The position numbers were made by a program, and so were the translations under genes. Of a DNA stretch of 36,324 bases, positions 17,488 to 27,024 are shown in pieces (positions within the stretch are counted from its first letter, which is position 1; the number at the start of each line of letters is the position of its first letter). The stretch covers positions 1 through 36,324 of the forward strand of contig CAMYLB010000301.1 in assembly GCA_947259145.1 (NCBI GenBank). The letters are read 5' to 3'. The notes beneath the pieces were generated by a model, which was not told where the DNA came from, did no database searches, and worked only from the letters and a program-made list of their open reading frames with translations. This stretch comes from an uncultured Woeseiaceae bacterium (GTDB lineage: Bacteria > Pseudomonadota > Gammaproteobacteria > Steroidobacterales > Woeseiaceae).

Positions 17488-18484
17488 ATGACTGAAAATA
17501 ACTTTATGAATTATAAGGAAATACCCAAGGCAGAGCTGCATTGCCACCTGGAAGATCGGCAATACGCTGGGAATGGACGTTCCACAGGATCCTGCGGTAT
17601 TTCATGAAGAATGGCTATTGTCCAGGCCGCTGGAAAATCTCGAGGTCGCGCTCAAGCGCTTTGTCGATATCCAGAAAGTCTGGTGTTCGGAGGAGGTCAT
17701 CGAGCGGCTGGCTTTTGAGGCTGGCGAAGATGCAGTGGAGCAGGGCATTCGCATCATGGAATTTCGCTATGCGCCCGATTTTATCGCCTTCGACAAGCCA
17801 CACTTGTCGTTTGAGCGGATACACGCGGCCATTGTTCGTGGTCTCGATCGGGCAGCTCATGCCGACCTTGCTGTCGGGCTGATCGGAATCGTGCAAAAGA
17901 CTCTCTCACTTAAAGACGCTGCAAGAACGATCGACTTCATCGTCGAGAATGCCGATACCTTTGTGGCGCTCGACTTCGCTGACAAAGACACCCATGACCT
18001 CCGCAGTTATGCCCCGCTCGTAGACAAAGTGCGACGTGCGGGGTTGCACTTGACGACGCACGCCGGCGAAGACCCGGGCCCCCGGTCACCAAACGAGGTC
18101 CGTGAAGCAATCGAAGTGCTGCAGGCTGAACGGATCGGCCATGGCATTCATATTATTCACGACGACGATGTCATGGCGCTTGTACGAGCAAACGATGTTG
18201 CGCTCGAGGTCTGTCCGACCAGCAACTGGTTGACGAGTGCCGTCCCGACAACGGCCGACCATCCGATTCGCCGCTTGATGGAGGAGGAAATCGCGGTGAC
18301 GATCAATTCGGACGATCCGGGGCTTTTTGGTATCGATCTGTGCCACGAGTACGAAATCCTGCATCGCGAACATGCCTATACGGCCGAGGAGTTCGATCAC
18401 TGCAATGACATCGCCGCTGCGCACAGTTTTTTGCCTTTGAAAGAACGGCAACGAGTCTGGCCAAGAACGATCGGTGGGGTCTGA
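17488..18484 (+). pseudogene. Adenosine deaminase, interrupted by an N-terminal deletion/frameshift
   Basis: Start MTENNFMNYKEIPKAELHCHLE (HxH motif) in one frame, then IGNTLGMDVPQDPAVFHEEW...THAGEDPGP...ERIGHGI...CPTSNW...INSDDPGLFG in another. About 10 aa missing between HLE and IGNTLG. Confidence 0.87.
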
Positions 18485-18493
18485 GCAAAAAAA

Positions 18494-18517
18494 AGAGCCG
18501 GTCGAAAGACCGGCTCT
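18494..18517 (-). terminator. Intrinsic terminator for the minus-strand TonB receptor
   Basis: AGAGCCGGTC-GAAA-GACCGGCTCT, a perfect 10-bp stem. On the minus strand it is followed by a T-run (A-run at 18487-18494 on the plus strand). Confidence 0.85.
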
Positions 18518-18542
18518 CAAGGCAAAGTGGTTCCGTTCGTCG

Positions 18543-20693
18543 CTAGAAATCCTTGACGAAGCGCAGCCCGAATTCACTCGCGTCATTGCTTAAAATATCG
18601 AGTATGTAGTCGCCAAGGTTGATAAGTGCCTGTGTGTAGCGCTCGTCAGTCGCATTCCGACCGTAGATTCCAGCCGTCCAGCTTTCATCGGCCGACGTGT
18701 ACGAGAAATCAAAATTGATGATGTCCCGACTGGGGATTTGCGTCATCCGACCAGGATCGTCGCTGGGCTCGCCCCACATTTCGTCACGATACGAGTAGTC
18801 CGCGCGGAGTACCACTTCGCCGCCACTCGCCATCGGGATATGCAATTCCGGGCTTATCGTCCAGGTTAGTTCCGGCGTCAGCGGCGCTACGGGTTTTGTG
18901 GTGCCCTGCTGGTCGACGTCAACATCGATGTAGCCGAGTGTCGCCTGGAAAAGGAATGTGTCTGTCAAGTACGCCGTACTTTCCCATTCAAAGCCAGTCG
19001 AAGTCTGGTCCACGATCAGGCTAACGGTCGAGAAGCCACCACCACTCGTCGAGCTGACCTGGTAGGGCAGGTCCGAGTACTCAGTGTAGAACACTGCGGC
19101 ACTCATTTGCAGACGTTCCAAAGGTTGACCCTTGATGCCGACCTCGTAGTTGACTGCCGTAATATTGTCCGCGGGAGCGGAGAAGCAGTCAGGCCAGGTA
19201 CCAAAACAGAACGGGCGCGGATTGAACTGTCCGGACTGGTAGCCGCTCTGGACGCTGCCATAGACATTCAGTCCATTGTTCAGCGAATAGCTTGCTGACA
19301 AGTCCCAGCTGATATCGTCGTAGTCAACGCTCTTAAGCGACCGGGGCAGGCCATCAGAGATTTGGGCGGCTGCGTCCTTGTCGTCCTCGGAGTAGCGAAG
19401 TCCGCCGGAGAGGCGCAGATTGTCCGAGATATCGTAGCCGACGTTCGCAAAGATGCCAATGCTATCCACTTCCTGATCGAGCGTGAAATCATCTGCCGGA
19501 ACCCCCCCACAAAGAAAGCAGCCCTCGGCCTGCAGGTTGCCGCCGTCCTCGGTGAAATAATAAAGGCCGCTGACGAAGTCCCAATCGCCGTAGTCACCAT
19601 TGATCTGCACCTCGATCGAGGTCTGGTCGGCGTCGCCAACCTCCGGGAACGTCAGAACATTGTCCGCGAAGCTGTCATCGTCGAGTCCGGTCTTGTATTC
19701 GGAGCTGCGAGTGCTTGCGATGATCTTGGTCGCGATGTTGTCGTTGATATCCCACTCGGCGGTCACCGCCAGGCCACTCGCCTTGTGTGAGACGCGGACC
19801 TGGTCAGACTGTGTCGTGGCGTTGTCGTAGGGGTCGGCCGCCGTATCTGAGTTGCGGTAGCCCAGCGAATACAGGAGTCCGTTAGGTAATTCATCGATCA
19901 GCGTCGTATAGGGCCGTAAGCCACCGTCGCCATCAGCACCATCGGCGGTGATGGTCAACGAAAAATCGTCTCTCGGCTCCCAGTAAAATGCGAGCCGCGC
20001 AAACGATTCATGCATCTCGCCAACGCGCATACCAGCGTTCCGCAGATTGATGAAATCACCGACGCCGTCGCGGTTCTTGAAACCGCCAGACAATGAAATT
20101 GCGGCGTTGTCGCTGAGTTCCGTGTCACCGTAAAAGGTGCCGTTAAGACGCTCGCGGCTACCGACTTCAATGCCAACACGCGCACCTGGATCCGATCCCG
20201 GTCTCTTGGTAATGATATTGATGGCGCCGCCGATGGAGTTTCGTCCATACAGCGTACCCTGCGGCCCACGCAGCACCTCGAGGCGCTCTATGTTTGGCAA
20301 GTTCCAGTTCTGTCCGATCTGGCGACCGAGGTACACGCCGTCGATATAAACACTGACGCCGGGATCGGTCGTAATCAGATGATCCTGCAGACCGATACCG
20401 CGGATGAACGGATTGGACGAGGATACCTGTCCGCCGGAGAACGACGTCACGTTCATATTCGGTACGAATTTGCCAATGTCGACCAAATTTGAGATGCCTT
20501 GTTGAGCGAGCTTGTCACCTTGAAATGCGCTGACAGCGACCGGCACCTCATAGATGCTCTCTGCCCGTTTCGTGGCCGTGACAGTGATCTCTTCGAACAG
20601 ACTCGTGTCGTCCTGTGCAAACGCAGCCGGAGATGCGCCAAGCAACATTCCGCTCGCGGCAAGTACGATTACAGTAATCCCGTTTTTCTTCAT
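18543..20693 (-). CDS. TonB-dependent outer-membrane receptor
   Basis: Signal peptide, plug domain (ITVTATKRAESIYEVPVAVSAF, VEVLRGPQGTLYGRNSIGGAINIITKRP-type), beta-barrel, C-terminal ...LRFVKDF. Confidence 0.95.
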   Translation of the reverse strand: MKKNGITVIVLAASGMLLGASPAAFAQDDTSLFEEITVTATKRAESIYEVPVAVSAFQGDKLAQQGISNLVDIGKFVPNMNVTSFSGGQVSSSNPFIRGIGLQDHLITTDPGVSVYIDGVYLGRQIGQNWNLPNIERLEVLRGPQGTLYGRNSIGGAINIITKRPGSDPGARVGIEVGSRERLNGTFYGDTELSDNAAISLSGGFKNRDGVGDFINLRNAGMRVGEMHESFARLAFYWEPRDDFSLTITADGADGDGGLRPYTTLIDELPNGLLYSLGYRNSDTAADPYDNATTQSDQVRVSHKASGLAVTAEWDINDNIATKIIASTRSSEYKTGLDDDSFADNVLTFPEVGDADQTSIEVQINGDYGDWDFVSGLYYFTEDGGNLQAEGCFLCGGVPADDFTLDQEVDSIGIFANVGYDISDNLRLSGGLRYSEDDKDAAAQISDGLPRSLKSVDYDDISWDLSASYSLNNGLNVYGSVQSGYQSGQFNPRPFCFGTWPDCFSAPADNITAVNYEVGIKGQPLERLQMSAAVFYTEYSDLPYQVSSTSGGGFSTVSLIVDQTSTGFEWESTAYLTDTFLFQATLGYIDVDVDQQGTTKPVAPLTPELTWTISPELHIPMASGGEVVLRADYSYRDEMWGEPSDDPGRMTQIPSRDIINFDFSYTSADESWTAGIYGRNATDERYTQALINLGDYILDILSNDASEFGLRFVKDF

Positions 20694-20833
20694 TATGATC
20701 TTCCCCTGGAGAGGTTTCGCCGTTGTTAATGGACTCGATGATGATCGCGGCCCTTATCGGATGAATTATAGCTGATCGTATGACTTGTCTGCCCCAGTAA
20801 CGTGCTCTAAGGTACTGAAGTGCGAAAAATGAC

Positions 20834-21721
20834 ATGAAAAATACAGCCGAAATACCGTCCTACGCCGCCCCGACGGGCGGGCGACTCTCGGATGACATGC
20901 TCGCCGACTTCAAAGACGCCGGCGTGCTAGCGCTGCGCGACTTTGCCAGTGTTGATGCCTGCGACGCACTGCGCGCGCGGGCGGCGAAACTGGTGGAAGC
21001 GTTTGACCCCGAGGAAGTACGCAGCGTCTTTTCAACAACGGAGCAGACACAGCTTAACGACGACTATTTCATCGAATCCGGTGACAAAATTCGTTTTTTT
21101 CTGGAAAAGGAAGCAATTGACGAAAACGGCAGGCTGCGGCAGAAAAAGGAGCACAGTCTTAACAAGATGGGGCATGCCATGCATGACCTGGATCCGGTAT
21201 TTGATCGGTTTTCGCGGACTCCCGAGCTCGCAGAGGTCGTAAAACGAATCGGCTTTGTGGAGCCGGCCATCGTGCAGTCGATGTATATTTTCAAGCCACC
21301 AGGTATCGGTGGCGAAGTCGCGTGTCATCAGGACTCCACCTACATCTACACCGAACCGGAGTCCTGTGTTGGCTTCTGGTTCGCGCTTGAAGATGCAACG
21401 CTTGAGAACGGCTGCATGCAGTTCATACCCGGCGGGCACAAGTTGCCGCTTAAGAAACGCAATTACCGCGGTGCCAACGGCAAGCTCGTCACGGAGACGC
21501 TCGACGACTCACCCTGGCCCGAGGAGAAAAAACGGCCGGCTGAAGCGCCTGCCGGCACGCTGGTTATTTTCGATGGCCGTGCGCCGCACCTGAGCGCCGC
21601 GAATCGTTCGTCCAAATCACGCCATGCCTACACTCTGCACGTCATCGACCAGCAATGCCGCTACCCGGCTGAAAACTGGCTGCAACGCCGTGCCGATCTG
21701 CCGCTGCGCGGATTCAACTAG
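20834..21721 (+). CDS. Phytanoyl-CoA dioxygenase (PhyH) family Fe(II)/2-oxoglutarate oxygenase
   Basis: HxD in ACHQDSTYIYTEP, GFWFALEDATLENGCMQFIPGGHK, C-terminal SRHAYTLHVID. Confidence 0.9.
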   Translation: MKNTAEIPSYAAPTGGRLSDDMLADFKDAGVLALRDFASVDACDALRARAAKLVEAFDPEEVRSVFSTTEQTQLNDDYFIESGDKIRFFLEKEAIDENGRLRQKKEHSLNKMGHAMHDLDPVFDRFSRTPELAEVVKRIGFVEPAIVQSMYIFKPPGIGGEVACHQDSTYIYTEPESCVGFWFALEDATLENGCMQFIPGGHKLPLKKRNYRGANGKLVTETLDDSPWPEEKKRPAEAPAGTLVIFDGRAPHLSAANRSSKSRHAYTLHVIDQQCRYPAENWLQRRADLPLRGFN

Positions 21722-21729
21722 GGAAGACG

Positions 21730-23043
21730 ATGTTATTCACCGATGTAATCCGCAAGAAGCGTGATGGTGGCGAGCTGTCTGAGAATGAAATCCAGTTCTT
21801 CGTCGACGGGCTTGCCGACAACAGCCTGCCCGCAGAGCAGGTGTCTTCGCTCGCGATGGCGATATACCTGAACTCCATGAGCTTTGAGGAGGCCGGCAAG
21901 CTGACGCTCGCAATGGCGGCTTCGGGCACGGTCCTTGACTGGTCGAAAGAAGCCCTCGATGGTCCCGTGATCGACAAGCACTCGACGGGCGGCGTCGGCG
22001 ATAAAGTCAGCTTCATGCTGGCACCAATCGCGGCCGCTTGCGGTTGCTATGTGCCGATGATATCCGGGCGTGGCCTCGGGCATACCGGCGGCACCACGGA
22101 CAAGGCCGAGTGCATACCGGGGTACAACGCGACGCCCGACTTCGACACGTTTCGCAGAGTAGTCAAAGAGGTTGGCTGTGCAATTATCGGCCAGACGGCT
22201 GATCTTGCGCCGGCTGACAGGCGCTTCTATTCCATCCGTGATGTGACGGGTACGGTTGAATCCGTGCCGCTGATCACGGCGTCGATACTGTCGAAGAAGA
22301 TCGCCGCTGGTCTGCAGGGGCTGGTCATGGACGTGAAGGTCGGCAATGGCGCGTTCATGGAGACGCCGGAACGAGCGCGGGAACTCGCGAAGAGCGTCAT
22401 CAAGACTGCCGCGAAAGCGGGTCTGACAACACATGCATTGATTACCGACATGAACGAGGTGCTGGGCACTACGGCTGGCAACGCACTCGAAATCGAGGAA
22501 TCGGTCTTGTATTTGCGCAACGAGCGACGCGACGCTCGACTCGACGACGTGACCTTGTCTCTGTGCGCCGAGATGCTGGTTGTCGGCGGCATCGAAACGG
22601 ATCGCGACAAGGCGCGCGATCTGTGTGCCGAGTCGGTAACGAGTGGCCGCGCGGCCGAGACATTCGGCCGGATGGTGGCCGCACTCGGCGGGCCATCCGA
22701 CTTTGTTGATCACTACGACAAATACCTCGCGAAGGCGCCGATCATACGGCCGGTGCATGCCTCCGGTATTGTGACGGCGATCGATACACGTGGTATCGGC
22801 AACGCGATTATCGAGCTCGGCGGTGGCCGGCGCAGTGTCGGTGAGAATCTGGATCTCTCTGTCGGTTTCGAGCACATTGCCGCTATCGACACCAAAGTGG
22901 ATGAGGCAACTCCGCTGGCCGTCATTCACGCCGCCAGCGAGGCCGATGCGGTGGTAGCGGAACGCAATCTGCGTGCGGCGGTAACGCTGGATGACGCGAT
23001 GCACGCCGAGCGGCCCGTGGTACTGGAGATTCTGGCCGGCTGA
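21730..23043 (+). CDS. deoA: Thymidine phosphorylase
   Basis: 437 aa: DKHSTGGVGDKVS, SGRGLGHTGGTTDKAECIPG, VPLITASILSKKIAAGL, MDVKVGNGAFM. Colinear with DeoA from memory. Confidence 0.95.
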   Translation: MLFTDVIRKKRDGGELSENEIQFFVDGLADNSLPAEQVSSLAMAIYLNSMSFEEAGKLTLAMAASGTVLDWSKEALDGPVIDKHSTGGVGDKVSFMLAPIAAACGCYVPMISGRGLGHTGGTTDKAECIPGYNATPDFDTFRRVVKEVGCAIIGQTADLAPADRRFYSIRDVTGTVESVPLITASILSKKIAAGLQGLVMDVKVGNGAFMETPERARELAKSVIKTAAKAGLTTHALITDMNEVLGTTAGNALEIEESVLYLRNERRDARLDDVTLSLCAEMLVVGGIETDRDKARDLCAESVTSGRAAETFGRMVAALGGPSDFVDHYDKYLAKAPIIRPVHASGIVTAIDTRGIGNAIIELGGGRRSVGENLDLSVGFEHIAAIDTKVDEATPLAVIHAASEADAVVAERNLRAAVTLDDAMHAERPVVLEILAG

Positions 23044-23105
23044 AGCGCCGCTTTGCGGTATGCTTGTGTTGGCTGAACAATAACAAACTGCCTTGGGGGA
23101 GATCT

Positions 23106-24329
23106 ATGCCGGCCAACCTGATCGGACTCGTCGGAATTGTCGTGATTCTGGCTATCGCAGTCGCCTTCTCAAGTAACCGAAAAGCAATCAACCTGCGTAT
23201 TGTTGGTGCGGCGTTTGGCCTGCAGGTCGCGATCGCCACGTTTGTTCTTTATTTCGACACAGGGCGGGCCGTCATCGATACCCTGAGCACCGGCGTTCTC
23301 AAGGTTATTGGCTATTCGAAGGCCGGCATCGACATGGTATTTGGGCCACTCGCCGATACCAACGTTATTGGTTTCAGTTTTGCGATCAACGTGCTGCCGA
23401 TCATTATCTTCTTCGCTGCCCTGATGTCGGTCATGTACCACCTTCGAATCATGGAGTGGGTCGTGAAGCTCGTCGGCGGATTTCTGCACAAGGTTATTGG
23501 TACCGGCGCCGTCGAATCGATGAACGCCGCGGCGAATGTCTTCATTGGCCAGACGGAGGCACCGCTGGTCGTAAGGCCTTATCTTAAAAACCTCACGGAG
23601 CCGCAGATGTTCGCGGTGATGGTCTCGGGCCTGGCCTCGATTGCCGGCACGGTCCTGGCAGGTTACGTACTCATGGGTGCGGAACTCAAATACCTGCTGG
23701 CCGCAGCCTTCATGGCTGCGCCAGGCGGTCTGCTGATGGCGAAAATCATCATGCCCGACGAACAAGTGGTCAAGGCCGGCGAACATGAGAAGCTCGTCAT
23801 GGAGCCCAGCCAGCATCGCAACGTCATCCTGGCGGCCGCGTCCGGCACGACCGACGGTCTGCGCCTCGCCGCCAATATCGGCGCGATGCTCATCGCGTTC
23901 GTTGCCCTCATCGCCCTGTTCAACGGCATTGTCGGTGGCATTTCCGGGTTGTTTGGTTACGAGCTGACCCTGGAGAAGATCCTCGGCTGGATCTTCAGGC
24001 CGCTGATGTTCCTGCTGAGCGTTCCCTGGTCCGAGGCGCAGGCGGCGGGCGCACTGTTTGGCGAGAAGCTTATTCTCAATGAGTTCGTTGCATTCAGTCA
24101 TCTCACCGAGCGCCTCGCCGGCATGAGCGATCGGACGCACGCGGTCGTGACGTTTTCACTGTGCGGTTTCGCGAATTTGTCATCCATCGCGATCCTGCTC
24201 GGCGGCCTCGGTGTACTCGTCCCGGAAAAACGGGACCTGATCGGTGTGCTTGGTATCAAGGCTGTCCTGGCGGCGTCGCTGTCGAACCTCATGAGTGCGG
24301 CATTGGCAGGGCTGCTGCTGACGTTCTGA
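23106..24329 (+). CDS. Concentrative nucleoside transporter (NupC/CNT family)
   Basis: Multi-TM; GQTEAPLVVRPYLKNLTEPQMFAVMVSGLASIAGTVLAGY and FSLCGFANLSSIAILLGGLGVLVPEKR are CNT hallmarks. Start taken as ATG 23106. Confidence 0.93.
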   Translation: MPANLIGLVGIVVILAIAVAFSSNRKAINLRIVGAAFGLQVAIATFVLYFDTGRAVIDTLSTGVLKVIGYSKAGIDMVFGPLADTNVIGFSFAINVLPIIIFFAALMSVMYHLRIMEWVVKLVGGFLHKVIGTGAVESMNAAANVFIGQTEAPLVVRPYLKNLTEPQMFAVMVSGLASIAGTVLAGYVLMGAELKYLLAAAFMAAPGGLLMAKIIMPDEQVVKAGEHEKLVMEPSQHRNVILAAASGTTDGLRLAANIGAMLIAFVALIALFNGIVGGISGLFGYELTLEKILGWIFRPLMFLLSVPWSEAQAAGALFGEKLILNEFVAFSHLTERLAGMSDRTHAVVTFSLCGFANLSSIAILLGGLGVLVPEKRDLIGVLGIKAVLAASLSNLMSAALAGLLLTF

Positions 24330-24331
24330 CC

Positions 24332-24599
24332 AGGGCCTGTTAACGCTTGCCAGATCGCTCCGACGGGCACCCATTTTGTTCAATACAAGGAACGATGAAC
24401 GCGATGTACTCCATGTACATTAGTGAAGAGAGACGCCGTAGTGGGCAAAATGGGACCCGTCCCTTCGGGTTGTTGTCGCAAATGGCCCCATGCTGCGTTG
24501 CTCGTCACTCATTTGGATTCACCAAACCACGCTTCTCGCGCCTTGCTTGGGGCCATTTGCGCCAGCAACGGAGCGATCTGGCAAGCGTTAGCAGGCCCT
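24332..24599. mobile_element. MITE-like / nested-palindrome repeat element with 31-bp terminal inverted repeats
   Basis: 24332-24362 agggcctgttaacgcttgccagatcgctccg is inverted at 24569-24599 (30/31 identical). Nested perfect 14-bp inverted repeat cgcaaatggcccca (24477-24490) / tggggccatttgcg (24548-24561). No ORF of substance. Confidence 0.75.
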
Positions 24600-24600
24600 A

Positions 24601-25496
24601 GTGCCTCCACGCCCAATCATTATCGACTGCGATCCGGGTCAGGACGACGCCGTGGCGTTGTTTCTTGCCATGTCATCACCCGATGAACTCGAGGTTCTTG
24701 GCGTCACGACAGTAGCCGGCAACGTACCGCTTGCGCTCACGCAACGTAACGCACGCATGATGTGCGATATTGCCGGGCGCGCGGATATCCCTGTTTTCGC
24801 AGGCTGTGAGAAGCCCATGGTTCGGGAGGCGATCACTGCCGAATACATTCACGGCAATACGGGTATCGACGGAGTGGCTGTTTTTGAGCCCGATACGCCG
24901 CTACAGGAACAGCATGCCGTCGAGTTCATCGTGCAAACACTTCTCGATGCAGACAAACACTCGGTTACGCTCGTACCAACAGGGCCATTGTCGAACCTTG
25001 GCACAGCTTTCCGGAAGGAACCAAGAATACTGCAGCACGTGAAAGAGATCGTGGTCATGGGCGGCGCCATGCGTGAAGGCGGTAATCGCTCGCCTTCGGC
25101 TGAGTTCAATATTCTCGCGGATCCACAGGCGGCGGACATCGTGTTTTCGTGTGGCAGACCTATTACGGCCATGGGGCTCGATGTGACTCACCAGGTGCGG
25201 AAGCGACCGCGGGAATGCTCAGTTTTTTTCATCGCTACGACACCAAGAAATACGGAACAGAAGGCTCACCATTGCATGATCCATGTACGATCGCCTGGCT
25301 GCTGAAACCGGAACTTTTTCAGATAAGAATGTGCAATCTTTCAGTCGAAACTGAATCCGAATTGACGATGGGGCATACGGCGATCGATTTCTGGCATGTC
25401 ACAGACCGGCCCAACAACGTGCACTGGACGCACGCCGTCGATGCAGACGGTTTCTTCGAACTGTTGACAGACCGGCTCGCCCGGTTTGAGCGGTAA
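24601..25496 (+). pseudogene. Inosine-uridine-type nucleoside hydrolase with internal deletion/frameshift
   Basis: Frame 1: PPRPIIIDCDPGQDDAVALFLAM...FNILADPQAADIVF...MGLDVTHQV. Frame 2: GAEATAGMLSFFHRYDTKKYGTEGSPLHDPCTIAWLLKPELF...FELLTDRLARFER. About 18 aa missing between. Confidence 0.87.
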
Positions 25497-25502
25497 CAGA
25501 TA

Positions 25503-26345
25503 ATGTCATCTATCGTTGTAGTTGGTTCCGTAAACGATGATATTGTCGCCAGCGTTTCGCGTTTGCCTGCGCCGGGTGAAACGGTGACTGGTGCAGAGCT
25601 GGGTCGGTTCCCGGGCGGGAAGGGCGCCAACCAGGCGCTTGCAGCACAGCGGCTTGGTGCAGACGTCAGCTTGATTGCTTGCGTTGGCGATGACGCTGCG
25701 GCAGACGAGGCTCTCGCGCTTTTACGGCGAGGCGGCGTCGACCTCTCGAAATGCCGGCGTATCGAAGGTGCGACCACAGGCACCGCTTTGATCGCAGTCG
25801 CGCCTTCCGGCGAAAACCATATCATTGTTGCGCCCGGCGCAAATCGAATGCTCACGCCCGATGACGTTGAGGCCATCCACGCTGATGCGCTGATCTGCCA
25901 GCTCGAGGTGCCGGTACCGGTTGTCGTCGAGGCGGCCAGGGCATTCCGAGGCTTTTTTTGCGTCAACCTTGCGCCCGCCGCGGAGATCGACGTCGAGGTT
26001 CTGCAGCGCGCCGACCTGGTTGTTGTCAACGAAACGGAGTCGAACTGGTACGGCGGCTCGCTTAAGGCCTGTACCGGGCTCGTCGCGACCACGCACGGTG
26101 CCGGCATTGCAACGCTTGCGCGAGACGGACAGCTTATTGCGGAGGCAAAGCCGCCAAGCGTACAGGCGGTAGATACAACGGGCGCGGGCGACACCTTTAC
26201 CGCAGCGCTCGCGGTTTCGCTCGTGGAAGGGCAGGAGCCGGAACAGGCATTGCGCTATGCCTGTGCGGCTGGCGCCGTTGCGACTATGAAAATGGGCGCA
26301 CAGCCGTCGCTGCCGGATCGCGATTCCGTATTGAAGTGGTTGTAA
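25503..26345 (+). CDS. Ribokinase (PfkB family)
   Basis: FPGGKGANQALAAQRLGADV, VAPGANRMLTPDDV, VNETES, DTTGAGDTFTAALAVSL. Confidence 0.93.
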   Translation: MSSIVVVGSVNDDIVASVSRLPAPGETVTGAELGRFPGGKGANQALAAQRLGADVSLIACVGDDAAADEALALLRRGGVDLSKCRRIEGATTGTALIAVAPSGENHIIVAPGANRMLTPDDVEAIHADALICQLEVPVPVVVEAARAFRGFFCVNLAPAAEIDVEVLQRADLVVVNETESNWYGGSLKACTGLVATTHGAGIATLARDGQLIAEAKPPSVQAVDTTGAGDTFTAALAVSLVEGQEPEQALRYACAAGAVATMKMGAQPSLPDRDSVLKWL

Positions 26346-26363
26346 GGGTTACGCCAGTCCGGA

Positions 26364-26819
26364 CTAATTGGTCTCGGCATCCGAGTCGCTGTTCGTCAGG
26401 TACGGCATGCGAACCAATTCAAGGTGGCGCCCACTGCTGTGGTGCGGAAAAGCACGGAAGTGTAAGCCCACCAGGCCTTCGTCATTGACGCCGAGAAACA
26501 GTCGTGCTTCTCCCAGCTCAGCGAGGGTCAGGAAAGAAAAGCTGCGGAGCTTGCTGGCGCGTCCCAGGATACCGGAGTCCTGAAAATCGAAATTACTCAT
26601 CGGTCGCGACGAGTCATCGGCATAGGTCATCGTTTCGATCGGTTGGGTCAGTCGCCAGCGCGGCGCATGCGCGGGTTGCACCTGCAGCGATTCAAGCGAG
26701 AGGGCCAGAACCGGCGCTGGTTCGCCGTCGCCGCGGAAGACAGTCGCATCATCGGCAGGAGCGGCTGCCGGAAGCAGCGTGCCGACAATCAAAAGCACCA
26801 TCCAGTTAATTCTTAGCAT
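26364..26819 (-). CDS. Hypothetical exported protein
   Basis: 151 aa with plausible signal peptide (MLRINWMVLLIVGTLLPAAAPADD); no recognised family. Confidence 0.6.
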   Translation of the reverse strand: MLRINWMVLLIVGTLLPAAAPADDATVFRGDGEPAPVLALSLESLQVQPAHAPRWRLTQPIETMTYADDSSRPMSNFDFQDSGILGRASKLRSFSFLTLAELGEARLFLGVNDEGLVGLHFRAFPHHSSGRHLELVRMPYLTNSDSDAETN

Positions 26820-27024
26820 GACCTAACTCCCTTGAGTCATGACGTCATATGTCACACCGTTCGGCTTAGCCAATCGGTATTGATATACGTTGTTACAATC
26901 TGACAGAAACCACCGCGAAATTCGTTTGTCCGCATCACGAAATAGGACTTTAACTGCGTCGGGGGTTATGTAAGGTAGCGGCCGTACGTAGAATACTGAT
27001 GTTGGAAACTGGGATACCTGCTTG

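Noticed and set aside
21733-23004. 423-aa minus-strand ORF opposite deoA
   Set aside because: Antisense shadow of an intact deoA gene; composition is Arg/His-rich with no domain.
23169-24140. 323-aa minus-strand ORF opposite the NupC-type transporter
   Set aside because: Antisense shadow; low-complexity charged composition typical of the opposite strand of membrane-protein genes.
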